From Halorarum halophilum (GTDB lineage: Archaea; Halobacteriota; Halobacteria; Halobacteriales; Haloferacaceae), in the NCBI RefSeq assembly GCF_013401515.1, contig NZ_CP058532.1:1-64000 (forward strand): DNA of 64,000 bases, in the 5' to 3' direction. The number at the start of each line of letters is the position of its first letter. Position 1 is the first letter of the stretch. Positions 8,227 to 16,506 of this stretch are shown here, piece after piece. The position numbers and the translations under genes were made by a program. Below the pieces are notes generated by a model, which saw only the letters and a list, made by a program, of their open reading frames with translations, did no database searches and was not told the origin of the DNA.

Positions 8227-10344
8227 ATGGCCGACGCAATCACCACCAACAGTTGGATTTGGACCGACACCGGAACCGAGCCTACGCCGGGCGATGAGAA
8301 CTACGTCGCTGGCGACCAGCCAATCGCTGAGTACGATAACTGGGCGATGTGGGCGGTCACGAGCGACGTCGACGCGCTGAACGCGAAGCTCGGTTCACAC
8401 GCATCATTCCACGAAGCTGGTGGGCAAGACGAGCTCGATCTCGTCGACATGAGCGTCGGCACGGCGATCACGCTGGCGGAACCGACCGCAGGCACGTTCG
8501 AGCTCCAGACTCCGGGTGGGACGAGCCTCGCAACGCTCGATACCGCTGGTAATGCGTGGACGACCTTCCCCGATATCGATTCGGATGTCACGTTCAAGGA
8601 CGGACTGACGCTCGGTGGGAGCACGTCGATCACGTTCAGCGACGATGCAGGGACGCAAACGCTCGCCGATCTGAGCGTCACGTCCACGCCGGCTTCGGGG
8701 ACAGAAGAGTCCTACTCGTTCGCTGTTGATGGCACTGACATCATCAAGCTGTACGCCGAAGCTGATGGAGTTGGAGGGATTCAGAACGCTGAGTTCGCCG
8801 TCCTGGAGGAGCTCACGATCGCGACTGGAAAGACGGTCACCCTGGGCGACGATCTCGTTGCTGCTGATGGGGAAGTCATCTGGGATGAGTCGGCTGGAGT
8901 GATCAATGGTGCCGCACTCGAGGACGGGGAGATCACACTCACGGCTGGCAATGCGTTGACCGGCGGTGGGACGATCCCGCTCGGCGGGAGTGCATCGATC
9001 GGTGTCGCTTCGGACTCGATCCAGACGAGCGAGCTCGATCTCTCGATCACGCCAACGTGGACAGGGACGCACGTGTTCGACTCGGGTCTTCGGCTGGGCG
9101 ACGGTCAGTCGATCAAGTTCGTCAACAACGCTGGCGCCGAGCACCTGGCGCAGATGAACGTCACTGCGTCGGTGGCGGCTGGAACGGAAGAGTCGATGGC
9201 GTTCCGATTCAACGCAACCGACGTCCTCAAACTGTACACTGAGTCCGACGGGTCCGGCGGGATTCAGAACACGGCGATCCAGGCGCTCGTCCCGCTCGAT
9301 ATGTCGAGCACTGACCTCGTCGACGGCGCAACGACCATCTGGGATGCGAGCGCCGGGCACGTTCCAGCAGCATCGGTCGAAGACGCCTGGGTCGACGTCG
9401 GCGGCGATACGATGTCGGGAGATCTCAACCTGGGTGGGAACAACATCACCGGACTCGGAACGGTCGACGGTGTCGATGTTTCCGCCCATGCGGGTGACAC
9501 GAGTGCCCACCACGCCAAGTACACCGATAGCGAGGCGGTTGCAGCAGTCAACGCTGAATCGTCGCTCTCGGTCAGCATCACGGGAGACGCTGACACGGTG
9601 GACGGGTGGCACGCGAACTCGTTCGTCCGCGACAACACCAATAACGTACTCGATGGAAGTCTCGAGATCGTGGGAGTCGCCGGTGCGTTCACCATGGGGC
9701 TGGGGACAGATACGCGGCTTCGCTACGATAGTTCCTCAGGGACGTCATCGCACAGAGACGCGTTCTTCCAGTTCCACAATGATTTCAACGACACCAACGC
9801 GTTCAGGATGGGAGTCGTTGGCGGGGAGTTCGAGCTCACCAACTACGTCGACGGAACGACGTTCACGTTCAACACCGGGATCGACATCTACAACGAGAGC
9901 ACGTTATCGACGGAGACGGTCGCCACCCAGCAGTGGGTCGAATCAGACGCGACGGTAACGAATGCCGATGACGCCGATACGCTCGACGGGTTCCACTCGA
10001 CCTACTTCGCACCCAAGAGCGGTTTCGACTCCCACACGGGAGACACGAACAACCCGCACGGTGTGACCGCTTCGCAAGTCGGTGTCGTCGCCGCGGTGAA
10101 CGCAGAGAGTGTACTGACGGTCGACATCGACGGCGATGCGGACACGCTCGATGGGTCGCATGCCAGCGCGTTCGCTACGGCCGGCCACAACCACGATTCG
10201 GAGTACGTCGACCTGAACGGCGACATCATGGCGGGGACGCTCAACATGGACCAGAACGAGACGACGAACTTCGTCCTCGAGAACCGGACGAGCGATCCCG
10301 CATCCCCGGTGGAAGGCCAGATGTGGGTACGGTCGGACCTGTAG
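8227..10344 (+). CDS. Large tail fibre protein, paralog of 3418 gene
   Basis: 705 residues. N-terminal segment includes the SHASFHEAGGQDELDLVDMS box typical of halovirus fibres. Two copies of the module AVNAE-xx-L(S/T)VxI-x-GDAD(T)xDG occur (about residues 440-465 and 620-650), the second followed by AGHNHDSEY; the same module is in the fibre at 3418. Long regular beta repeats (GGTIPLGGSASIGV) suggest a trimeric beta-helix or triple-spiral shaft. Ends with a short NRTSDPASPVEGQMWVRSDL motif common at fibre C-termini. Probably one of two alternative or stacked fibres. Confidence 0.8.
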   Translation: MADAITTNSWIWTDTGTEPTPGDENYVAGDQPIAEYDNWAMWAVTSDVDALNAKLGSHASFHEAGGQDELDLVDMSVGTAITLAEPTAGTFELQTPGGTSLATLDTAGNAWTTFPDIDSDVTFKDGLTLGGSTSITFSDDAGTQTLADLSVTSTPASGTEESYSFAVDGTDIIKLYAEADGVGGIQNAEFAVLEELTIATGKTVTLGDDLVAADGEVIWDESAGVINGAALEDGEITLTAGNALTGGGTIPLGGSASIGVASDSIQTSELDLSITPTWTGTHVFDSGLRLGDGQSIKFVNNAGAEHLAQMNVTASVAAGTEESMAFRFNATDVLKLYTESDGSGGIQNTAIQALVPLDMSSTDLVDGATTIWDASAGHVPAASVEDAWVDVGGDTMSGDLNLGGNNITGLGTVDGVDVSAHAGDTSAHHAKYTDSEAVAAVNAESSLSVSITGDADTVDGWHANSFVRDNTNNVLDGSLEIVGVAGAFTMGLGTDTRLRYDSSSGTSSHRDAFFQFHNDFNDTNAFRMGVVGGEFELTNYVDGTTFTFNTGIDIYNESTLSTETVATQQWVESDATVTNADDADTLDGFHSTYFAPKSGFDSHTGDTNNPHGVTASQVGVVAAVNAESVLTVDIDGDADTLDGSHASAFATAGHNHDSEYVDLNGDIMAGTLNMDQNETTNFVLENRTSDPASPVEGQMWVRSDL

Positions 10345-10356
10345 AAGGTTTCTGAC

Positions 10357-11133
10357 ATGGCACAACTCAGCACGATCCGAATGGAGCACGGTGGACAGAC
10401 GTACGACGTTCCAGTCTTCGACCCAGCCGATCTCCCACCGGGGTACCGGTTTTTCAGAACTGGAGCAGCTGGCGGCACCGTCGGTGTCCTCCCCGTCAAA
10501 CCCGTCGCCACAGATCCAGCGTACCCGTTCATCCGCGGGTATCACAGTGGAACGACGTACGGGCTCCACGATTCAGCCCCGACCGTTATCGAGGACTTCG
10601 AAAGTGGGCTAACCAATTGGAACGGGGATACACAGGACGCGACGACGGTCAGCTCGCCGAGCGTGAGCGGGAGCGCGCTCGCGATGATCAACTCCAACTT
10701 CAACGAGGTCTGGAATACCACGATCACGGTCCAGCAAGGAGACGTCATCATCGCACACATCAGAGGTGCGTCCGCGTCGTTCCAGTTCGGAGTCGTTCAA
10801 ACGGGCTCTGGAGACAGGGAGGGATACGCGCTCCGGCACAACCAGGAAGACCAGATCGGCCCGAACACCACGCTCCTGTACCGGATGGATGAAGATATCG
10901 TGGACCCCACGCTCGCTACGTTCGATTCGTCAGTTCTGAACGCGAATGAGTTCTTCACGTACGTGATCGCGTGGGGGACGGACGACACCATCAGAGTGAA
11001 CGCCTACGATTCGGCCGGAACGTTCGCCGGTGGGCTGAACGCAACCGATCCGACGCACACCAGTGGTGGCATCGGGTTCCGTCGTGGTGCGAGTGATATG
11101 GACGTGTACCTCGACGAAGTCATGACGCTGTAG
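10357..11133 (+). CDS. Tail-tip adhesin, beta-sandwich domain
   Basis: 258 residues. Residues about 1-70 are a connector, and from VIEDFESGLTNW onwards the sequence has the signature of a concanavalin-like beta-sandwich (DFE..L..W opening, ITVQQGDVIIAHIRG centre, GGIGFRRGASDMDVYLDEV end), as in glycan-binding modules. It is the last gene of the fibre block, 12 bases after the large fibre gene, so it is likely co-expressed and may be the receptor-binding tip. Specific ligand unknown. Confidence 0.65.
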   Translation: MAQLSTIRMEHGGQTYDVPVFDPADLPPGYRFFRTGAAGGTVGVLPVKPVATDPAYPFIRGYHSGTTYGLHDSAPTVIEDFESGLTNWNGDTQDATTVSSPSVSGSALAMINSNFNEVWNTTITVQQGDVIIAHIRGASASFQFGVVQTGSGDREGYALRHNQEDQIGPNTTLLYRMDEDIVDPTLATFDSSVLNANEFFTYVIAWGTDDTIRVNAYDSAGTFAGGLNATDPTHTSGGIGFRRGASDMDVYLDEVMTL

Positions 11134-11146
11134 TCGACGGACGCAG

Positions 11147-11160
11147 GAAAACTGGTATAT
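11147..11160 (+). promoter_or_regulatory. Class I promoter GAAAACTGGTATAT
   Basis: Exact 14-mer ending 26 bases upstream of the ATG at 11187. Starts a two- gene unit separate from the fibre genes. Confidence 0.75.
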
Positions 11161-11186
11161 CGCTTCTCTCGTGTATCACCGGACTG

Positions 11187-11630
11187 ATGAGTGACGAACA
11201 GCGTTGGGAGCCACACGTCGAGCGCCGGGACACGTCGTGGGTCCAGGGCGAACTGGCCAGGGACTTCCCACACTTCCCCCGGGGCGGACTGTCGCGCGTC
11301 TCGCTCGACTCCCGCTACTACCTCACCACCCCTGACGACTTTTCGAAGATCGTCGAGGAGACCGTCATCGGCCATCGCTACTTCCGCCGCTCTAAGTTCG
11401 ACTGCGAGAACTTCGCCGTCGCCTTCCAGAGTATCGTCGCCCAACGATACGGTGTGAACAGCGTCGGCGTCGTCGTCAATCACGCCGGAACCCGCGCGTT
11501 CAACGTCGTGATGTACGAAGACGGAACGACCGAACTGTTCGACCCGGACACAGAACACCTCGTCGTCACGGGCGACACGCGAGCCGACACCAAGGCGTAC
11601 AGTCTCTCGCAGGGCCTCATCATTCTATGA
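11187..11630 (+). CDS. Papain-fold/MOA-lectin C-domain-like protein
   Basis: 147 residues. A Cys-His arrangement is visible: RSKFDCENFAVAF (Cys about 73) and, about 30 residues on, VVNHAGTRAFNVVMYEDG with His, then LFDPDTE. The FDC(D/E)xFA ... HAxNVV ... P-x-T pattern is that of Agglutinin_C-like papain-fold domains annotated as 'lectin MOA-related' in several phages. It could be a cysteine peptidase acting on the host surface or a structural relic of that fold. First of a two-gene unit behind a class I promoter; overlaps the following membrane protein by ATGA. Confidence 0.55.
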   Translation: MSDEQRWEPHVERRDTSWVQGELARDFPHFPRGGLSRVSLDSRYYLTTPDDFSKIVEETVIGHRYFRRSKFDCENFAVAFQSIVAQRYGVNSVGVVVNHAGTRAFNVVMYEDGTTELFDPDTEHLVVTGDTRADTKAYSLSQGLIIL

Positions 11631-12241
11631 GCACCGCGGCCCTGCTCTGGATCGCCGTCGTGCTGCTGGTGGTGGCACTGACGAGCTGGGTCATCGGCGT
11701 CGTTGCAGGGCGGCTCATGTACGGAACATCGGCCCGCTGGTGGTCGCCACTTCGTCGAACCCTCTGGCCGCTGCTCCACACGACACTCGTTCGATTCGGT
11801 GGGTTCTCCCTCTCGCACGTCGGACCTGAGCAGTTCGCCGGGCGAATCACGGTGAGTTCTCGCGAGCTCGACCAGCTCTTCACGTCGCTCGGCTTCCGTC
11901 GGAACCCATGGGCGGCGCTCAAACGTCGCTTCGGAACGATGGATGTCTCGGAGGGCTCGTGGGTGTGGCGCGATTCGGGCCGGTGGTACATCCCGAACTG
12001 GCTGGCCCCGATGCAGCTCCACATCACGGTGTTCGAGAACAGGGACGGAACGTTCGACGTCTACGCACACTGGGAAGACAACTACTGGGTCCGCCCACGC
12101 GCGCACCTGGATGGGACGAACTTCGATGCACCCACGGGCGTTCGGAAAGCCCAGGGACTCCTGAGTTCGGCCGGTGTGATCATCGCTCGAGTCGGGAACC
12201 CGCCCCGGCGGGGTCTCGATGCGAAGAATGCTGTCAAATAG
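11627..12241 (+). CDS. Membrane-anchored protein of unknown function
   Basis: 204 residues. One N-terminal transmembrane helix (about residues 6-30, LLWIAVVLLVVALTSWVIG) with a following Arg-rich stretch, then a soluble domain rich in Trp and beta sequence (WVWRDSGRWYIPNW, DVYAHWEDNYW). ATGA-coupled to the papain-fold gene. The pair could act at the cell envelope during lysis or exclusion; this is a guess from topology only. Confidence 0.6.
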   Translation: MSTAALLWIAVVLLVVALTSWVIGVVAGRLMYGTSARWWSPLRRTLWPLLHTTLVRFGGFSLSHVGPEQFAGRITVSSRELDQLFTSLGFRRNPWAALKRRFGTMDVSEGSWVWRDSGRWYIPNWLAPMQLHITVFENRDGTFDVYAHWEDNYWVRPRAHLDGTNFDAPTGVRKAQGLLSSAGVIIARVGNPPRRGLDAKNAVK

Positions 12242-12260
12242 CGGATGATGAACGCATCCG

Positions 12261-12300
12261 ACCCCGTCTTCGAGCCATGACCCCTACCCTCTACGGGGTG
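12261..12300 (+). repeat. GCCATG-CCCCTACCCTC element, copy 1
   Basis: Reads gtcttcgagccatgaccc then ctaccctctacgggg, just past the stop of the membrane protein gene. Related copies: 20843, 30502, 32812, 42251, 60688, 62236. Confidence 0.6.
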
Positions 12301-12450
12301 CAAACACCCCTCCACGTGCTTTGGCCAAAATCGGGCCTCTACGCCCCTCTATACGAAGGTTTCAGAGCTTCTCCCCCCGCATCAGATCGGCACTCGCACT
12401 CACATGCCACCACAAACATTCGTCCCCTCAGACAGTAATCCCATGTTCAG

Positions 12451-12464
12451 GAAAACTGGTATAT
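12451..12464 (+). promoter_or_regulatory. Class I promoter GAAAACTGGTATAT
   Basis: Exact 14-mer ending 22 bases before ATG 12487 (and 25 before the second ATG 12490). Confidence 0.75.
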
Positions 12465-12486
12465 CTGGACTTCGGTGTAGATAGAG

Positions 12487-12876
12487 ATGATGGCGGGATT
12501 TGCTGAGTGGGGTACCCTCGGGAGCTTCCTGAGCGGTGTTGCCGCAACGCTCGCCCTCCTCGGTGGTCTCGCATACTGGACGGTCCGTCGCGCGGTGAAG
12601 GTTGCGACGAAATCATACGTAAAGAGCACTGTCGATGCAAAGATCGAACCGATCGAGGAGCGGCTGGACCATGCGACACGGGACGTAGAGGCGAACCAGG
12701 AAGATCTGCGCGCGCTGACTGACCTGCTGGAAGGTGGCAACTCGCAGTTCGAGAAGGGAATGATGGATTTCCTGGAAGAGAACATCGACCGGACGGTCGA
12801 GATCCAGGAGGACCTGACGGAGATCAAAGGGCGGCTCACAGAGCTCAGATCGCGCGTTGAGACCGACGACGAGTAG
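12487..12876 (+). CDS. Small membrane protein with coiled-coil tail
   Basis: 129 residues; ATG 12487 and ATG 12490 are both possible. One N-terminal transmembrane helix (LGSFLSGVAATLALLGGLAYW), a basic stretch, then about 85 residues of coiled coil (IEPIEERLDHATRDVEANQEDL, TEIKGRLTELRSRVE). This plan resembles phage holin-like or spanin-like components, but also generic membrane anchors. Sits alone behind its own class I promoter. Function unknown. Confidence 0.6.
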   Translation: MMAGFAEWGTLGSFLSGVAATLALLGGLAYWTVRRAVKVATKSYVKSTVDAKIEPIEERLDHATRDVEANQEDLRALTDLLEGGNSQFEKGMMDFLEENIDRTVEIQEDLTEIKGRLTELRSRVETDDE

Positions 12877-12911
12877 ATCAGACAGTTCGTAAACTCCCTT
12901 TTACCAGTATC

Positions 12912-12944
12912 TGTACATATGTATGTGCGGGTATGTACATACGC
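12912..12944. repeat. TACG-rich tract, copy 2
   Basis: Degenerate tract (tgtacatatgtatgtgcggg and so on) roughly 45 bp upstream of the AATCTTATAAC promoter of the SSB operon. Confidence 0.55.
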
Positions 12945-12981
12945 TATTTAGCTGTTTCCGAAGGGTAGAGAGCCGCTGAAT

Positions 12982-12996
12982 AGGAAATCTTATAAC
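12982..12996 (+). promoter_or_regulatory. Promoter of the replication operon
   Basis: AGGAAATCTTATAAC: BRE-like GGAAA followed by TATA TTATAA. Predicted start near 13018, giving a leader of about 105 nt before ATG 13124. Confidence 0.55.
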
Positions 12997-13060
12997 AGCA
13001 TGGTGACTACTATAGAAGTACCCTCAGAGAATCGGTAGGTTATGTGGCACGAGCGAGACT

Positions 13061-13084
13061 GGTCGGGGCGTGGAACCGAGTACC
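13061..13084 (+). promoter_or_regulatory. UGGAA-loop leader hairpin A
   Basis: In the 5' leader of the candidate SSB gene: TCGG (13063-13066) pairs with CCGA (13076-13079), loop ends in TGGAA; outer GG/CC pair. Shares the GCGTGGAACCG core with leaders at 18484, 21057, 43517 and 61055. Confidence 0.5.
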
Positions 13085-13123
13085 TGGGGTCCGTCTCTCG
13101 GAAGAGAGAAGTGAAACGAAACA

Positions 13124-14053
13124 ATGGCAAGCGCAAACAAGGAAGAGGAGCTTCTGAGCTTCCTCACCGACACGATCGGAATGGACGAGGACGAAGTAGA
13201 GGCCGAGGCGCAGGAGATGCTCGACAACGATGAGGTACTCCTGACGGTGAACGCCTACGAGAAGATCAAGGAGGAGAACGTCGCCCAGCCGCAGGAGGCG
13301 AGCGACATCGACGGTGCGTACCTCGGCCAGCACGCTCGGACGCGTGACGGAGAAGTGACCGGGTACGTCACCTGGGTGTTCTCGGAGGCCGACCACAGCG
13401 TGGTCCGCGTCAACTCCGACGACCCCATCGTCAACGGCGACCACCGCCAGTTCACGCAGGTCACCCTGACCGGCGTCGAGCGGTGGGAGAACCTCGAGTC
13501 CGGCTACGAGTGGCTCCAGGCAACCGACGACAGTGCGGCCGAGTTCGACGACGACGAGCTCGCCATCGACCTGGTGCTCGACTTCGCCCAGACGGTCGGC
13601 GAGGTCGACGAGGACGACTCCTACCTGGTGATCGCGGAGGTCGCCGAAGTCGACACCCTCGGCGAGTTCCACCAGGACACCGGGGACTACCTCGGGCGGA
13701 AGCCCGTCATCGAAGACGAGGACAACGCCAACATCCGGCTCGTGCTGGAAGAGGCGCGCTCTGGCGAGCAGGCGACCATCAAGCTCCAGGACCCGCGTGA
13801 CATCGCGGCCCTCTCGGGCATCGAGTTCGAACGGCTGATGAAGATCGCCGCCCAGTCGGACGCCCAGGAGATGTCCCAGCAGCTGTACACGGTGCTGGAG
13901 GGCGAGACGGTCGTCGTCTTCGGCCGTGGCTCCGCCTACGTCAACGGCGAGGAAGTCACCGACGGCGACGGCAACCGCCGCCCGTGGCTCACCCTGTCGA
14001 ACTTCGACGTCGGGTTCATCACGTCCCTCGACGAACTGGAAGCCAGCGCGTGA
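13124..14053 (+). CDS. Candidate single-stranded DNA-binding protein (OB-fold-like)
   Basis: 309 residues, strongly acidic. The N-terminus has a short helical region; residues about 65-180 alternate short strands (GEVTGYVTWVF, FTQVTLTGVERW, SYLVIAEVAEVD) as in OB-folds, and a second strand-rich segment ends the protein (GETVVVFGRGSAYVNGEE, WLTLSNFDVGF). No zinc motif. It is first in an operon with RadA-like, MCM-like and exonuclease genes, the usual place of an SSB/RPA in haloviruses. Assignment is by context and secondary-structure impression, not a diagnostic motif. Confidence 0.5.
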   Translation: MASANKEEELLSFLTDTIGMDEDEVEAEAQEMLDNDEVLLTVNAYEKIKEENVAQPQEASDIDGAYLGQHARTRDGEVTGYVTWVFSEADHSVVRVNSDDPIVNGDHRQFTQVTLTGVERWENLESGYEWLQATDDSAAEFDDDELAIDLVLDFAQTVGEVDEDDSYLVIAEVAEVDTLGEFHQDTGDYLGRKPVIEDEDNANIRLVLEEARSGEQATIKLQDPRDIAALSGIEFERLMKIAAQSDAQEMSQQLYTVLEGETVVVFGRGSAYVNGEEVTDGDGNRRPWLTLSNFDVGFITSLDELEASA

Positions 14054-14076
14054 GTACCACGAGGTAATCACACGCA

Positions 14077-14253
14077 ATGGAATCGTCCAACAAGACGCGG
14101 GCGAATCACGCCTTCGTCGTCCGAGGCACGCTTCAAGCGAGCGACGACCTGATCGAGGCGATCGACGATCACCCCGACATCGAGCTCGTCTACCAGAAGC
14201 ACTCGGCGGCGAAGCTGTACATCCGCGCCGAAGACGAGGAGACGGACGAGTAG
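14077..14253 (+). CDS. Small protein, 58 residues, unknown
   Basis: ATG 14077 to TAG, three bases before the RadA-like gene. Sequence pattern NHAFVVRGTLQASDDLIEAI, then IELVYQKHSAAKLYIRAED: a beta-alpha-beta-beta pattern of a compact small domain. Acidic C-terminus. Located between candidate SSB and recombinase genes, so probably a replication/recombination accessory factor. Confidence 0.65.
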   Translation: MESSNKTRANHAFVVRGTLQASDDLIEAIDDHPDIELVYQKHSAAKLYIRAEDEETDE

Positions 14254-14256
14254 ACG

Positions 14257-15084
14257 ATGGTCCGTGGGAAACCAGTCGACGGTCAGCGTCAAGCACGCTA
14301 CGACCTGGGGTCGTTCTTCCAGTATGAGAGCGACAAGGTCCTGAAGCGCGTCGTCACCGACGACGACGTTCAAGGCGAGTTCCCTCGCCTCGAGCTCTAC
14401 GGTGACCTGAACGATGCGTTCGGCGGTGGTCTCCCGCGTGGACTCACTACGTTCTACGGCGAAGGCGGCTCAGGGAAGTCGAAGATCTGTCGCGAAATCG
14501 CAACCTCGGTTGCGGGCTCGCACGGCGACAAGGGGCCGGTCGTGTACGTCGGCGCCGAAGCGATCACGGACATCCCTCAGCACAAGAACATCATCGGTCT
14601 GAAGTACACCGAGAACAAGCCGAAGTACAACAAAGCGGTCGACGAGGTACTGGGGTTCTGTCAAGAACAGCAGCCCACGCTCCTCGTGATCGACAGTGCG
14701 ACGAAACTGTTCTCGAAGACCGACAAAGCCGTCGAGGAAGCCGACGTGCGCTCTGCGCTCAGCCAGATCGAAGAGCGAACCGAAGGCCACCTCGCGACGA
14801 TCGCCACCTCGGAAGTTCGCGGCTCCCCCGGCTGGGAATACCCGGCTGGGGGCCAAGCGGTCGCGCACGCCTGTGCCATGCTGGTACGGATGCGCCGCCA
14901 CGAAGCCACGTCCGAACGAGAAGCACGAGAGCTCGGAGAGTCCATCGGGACGATCACGTGGACGATGAGCATCGAGAAGGACAGAGAGAACCAAGCCGAC
15001 ACCGCACACCTGTTCAAGCCAGAGTACACTCGCCGTGGACTCAAACTTAGCAAGTGGGAGTCGGACACAGACGTGGACCAGTAG
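14257..15084 (+). CDS. RecA/RadA-superfamily recombinase ATPase
   Basis: 275 residues, one RecA core. Walker A GEGGSGKS (about residues 68-75) followed by KICREIATSVAG; Walker B region TLLVIDSATKLF (about 139-150); the SEVRGSPGWEYPAGGQAVAHACAM region matches the RadA/RadB motif after loop 1 (ggxxxxHxxxxxxR). It lacks the N-terminal helix-hairpin-helix domain of full RadA, so RadB-like or a phage UvsX-like recombinase is likely. Role: strand exchange or recombination-dependent replication, in the cytoplasm, with the upstream SSB-like protein. Confidence 0.82.
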   Translation: MVRGKPVDGQRQARYDLGSFFQYESDKVLKRVVTDDDVQGEFPRLELYGDLNDAFGGGLPRGLTTFYGEGGSGKSKICREIATSVAGSHGDKGPVVYVGAEAITDIPQHKNIIGLKYTENKPKYNKAVDEVLGFCQEQQPTLLVIDSATKLFSKTDKAVEEADVRSALSQIEERTEGHLATIATSEVRGSPGWEYPAGGQAVAHACAMLVRMRRHEATSEREARELGESIGTITWTMSIEKDRENQADTAHLFKPEYTRRGLKLSKWESDTDVDQ

Positions 15085-15222
15085 ATGGAGCAGGAGCACA
15101 CACTCATAGGGCACGCGCCACGCTCCCAGCCTCCAGGCTCACCGTCCACGGTTCTCGTCACCGGTGATACCCGCGGCACCGCGACTGAACCGGAATCCAA
15201 GCGAACGGAGTGTCACCGATGA
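15085..15222 (+). CDS. Small protein, 45 residues, unknown
   Basis: ATG lies directly after the RadA-like stop (TAG-ATG) and its TGA overlaps the ATG of the next gene (ATGA at 15219), so it closes the gap and couples translation. Pro/Ser/Thr rich, no hydrophobic core visible; may be a translation-coupling peptide rather than a folded protein. Confidence 0.5.
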   Translation: MEQEHTLIGHAPRSQPPGSPSTVLVTGDTRGTATEPESKRTECHR

Positions 15223-16403
15223 GTACGATAGACCTGTTCACAGACTACATCGACTACCTGGAATCGAAAGAGATCGCCTACGCGGAGACGTACATCCCGT
15301 ACTACCTCTGCTCGGTCGGATGCCACATGCTGAACATCCGCCAACAGCGCCTCAAGAAGCGCGGCGAGAAAGGCATCTACGCCGAGCTCGGGTCGTACCC
15401 GAACCTCCGGCTGAACACCATGATGGTCGCCCCACCAGGGTTCAGTAAGACCTTCTTCATGGAGCTGATGCTCGACCCCGACATCGGCATCATCGGCGGG
15501 ACGACGATCCCGACGAAGATGGTTCAGAACATGACCGAGGCGGCGTTCGTCGGCTCGGACGGTGGTGGCGACGAGGACGACTACGACATGGGGCTCGCAG
15601 AGAAGTACAAGGACGGTATCCTTGGCTGTGAGGAGTTCGACTCCCTGGCGAAGGTCATGCAGACCGACCACTCAGGGAACCTCGACAACATGCTCCTCAC
15701 CGCGCTCGACTCCGGGCGCGTCCGGAAGGACATGGCCCACGCGAACATCAACTACGACACGAACGTCTCGCTGTTCGCGGCCACCCAGCCCATGCGGATG
15801 GACCTGACGTCCGGGTTCGCCCGGCGGTTCATGTTCCTCAAGTTCTACCCGTCGCCCGAGCAGATCGACGAGATGCGCGCCTCCCGCCGCCGCGGTCGGG
15901 GGCACGACGCTGACTTCGACCAGCTCCAGACGTTCAAGAACGAGCTCGGCCTCAAGTTCAGCGAGAAAGTCGCCGGGATCGACCAGGTCCGTGGCGTCGA
16001 GAAGCTCGACTCGATCTTCGACGACGTGGGAGTGCCCCACTTCGAAGAGAAAGTGTACGAGCGGATGGCCATGGGCTACTCGGTCCTGAAAGCCGACTCG
16101 ATCGTCACCGAGGGCGGGACGACCTACCTCGACATCCAGCCGACGCGCGAGCTTCGCCACCTGCTCCGGCAAGCGATGGAGTGGCGCGACTCGCTCATGC
16201 AGGACGTCGAGGGCGACCAGATCCTCTCGGTCCTCCGGAACACGTCGCAGGGCTCAATGGAGAAGGAGGAGCTCAAGAAGTTCCTCCAGATGTATTCCAT
16301 GACGCACGCGGAAGCCGAGCACATCCTGAAACGGCTCCGGCGGAACCGGATGGTCGAGTACAACCGTGACAAGAACCAGACGGCGACGGTGCACCTGACG
16401 TAG
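15219..16403 (+). CDS. MCM-like AAA+ ATPase (replicative helicase candidate)
   Basis: 394 residues from ATG 15219. A degenerate Walker A, APPGFSKTFF (about residues 70-79), is of the MCM type (PPG-x-x-K-T rather than GxxGxGK). Residues about 130-145 (GILGCEEFDSL) stand where Walker B and its acidic pair are; then SVSLFAATQPMRM corresponds to sensor 1 and SGFARRFMFLKF to the Arg-finger region (MCM: LxxRFDLxF). The C-terminal 60 residues (SMEKEELKKFLQM, AEHILKRLRRNRMVEYN) form a winged helix as in MCM. The MCM N-terminal zinc/OB domain is missing, so this is a reduced form. Predicted to unwind DNA ahead of PolB. Confidence 0.65.
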   Translation: MSTIDLFTDYIDYLESKEIAYAETYIPYYLCSVGCHMLNIRQQRLKKRGEKGIYAELGSYPNLRLNTMMVAPPGFSKTFFMELMLDPDIGIIGGTTIPTKMVQNMTEAAFVGSDGGGDEDDYDMGLAEKYKDGILGCEEFDSLAKVMQTDHSGNLDNMLLTALDSGRVRKDMAHANINYDTNVSLFAATQPMRMDLTSGFARRFMFLKFYPSPEQIDEMRASRRRGRGHDADFDQLQTFKNELGLKFSEKVAGIDQVRGVEKLDSIFDDVGVPHFEEKVYERMAMGYSVLKADSIVTEGGTTYLDIQPTRELRHLLRQAMEWRDSLMQDVEGDQILSVLRNTSQGSMEKEELKKFLQMYSMTHAEAEHILKRLRRNRMVEYNRDKNQTATVHLT

Positions 16404-16418
16404 GGAGCTCACGCTCAC

Positions 16419-16505
16419 ATGCCACCAGTAACGCCCGACGACTACCCCTGGGGCCCGGGTGACCGGCCCCGCACGAACACGCAGAGCAACAGCACCCGCA
16501 ATTGA
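16419..16505 (+). CDS. Possible 28-residue ORF
   Basis: ATG coincides with an RTGCCACCA motif and the TGA ends one base before the exonuclease ATG. Pro/Asp/Arg composition, no fold visible. Listed because of its exact fit between two operon genes. Confidence 0.3.
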   Translation: MPPVTPDDYPWGPGDRPRTNTQSNSTRN

Positions 16506-16506
16506 A

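Larger units (their letters stand above)
12242..12486 (+). other. Intergenic region with two dispersed repeats and a promoter
   Basis: Contains a copy of the GCCATG/CCCCTACCCTC element (12261-12300), a GTTTCAGAGC(T/G)TCTC box shared with 20805, the RTGCCACCA motif (12404-12412), and a class I promoter (12451-12464). No gene longer than 30 codons. Confidence 0.6.
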
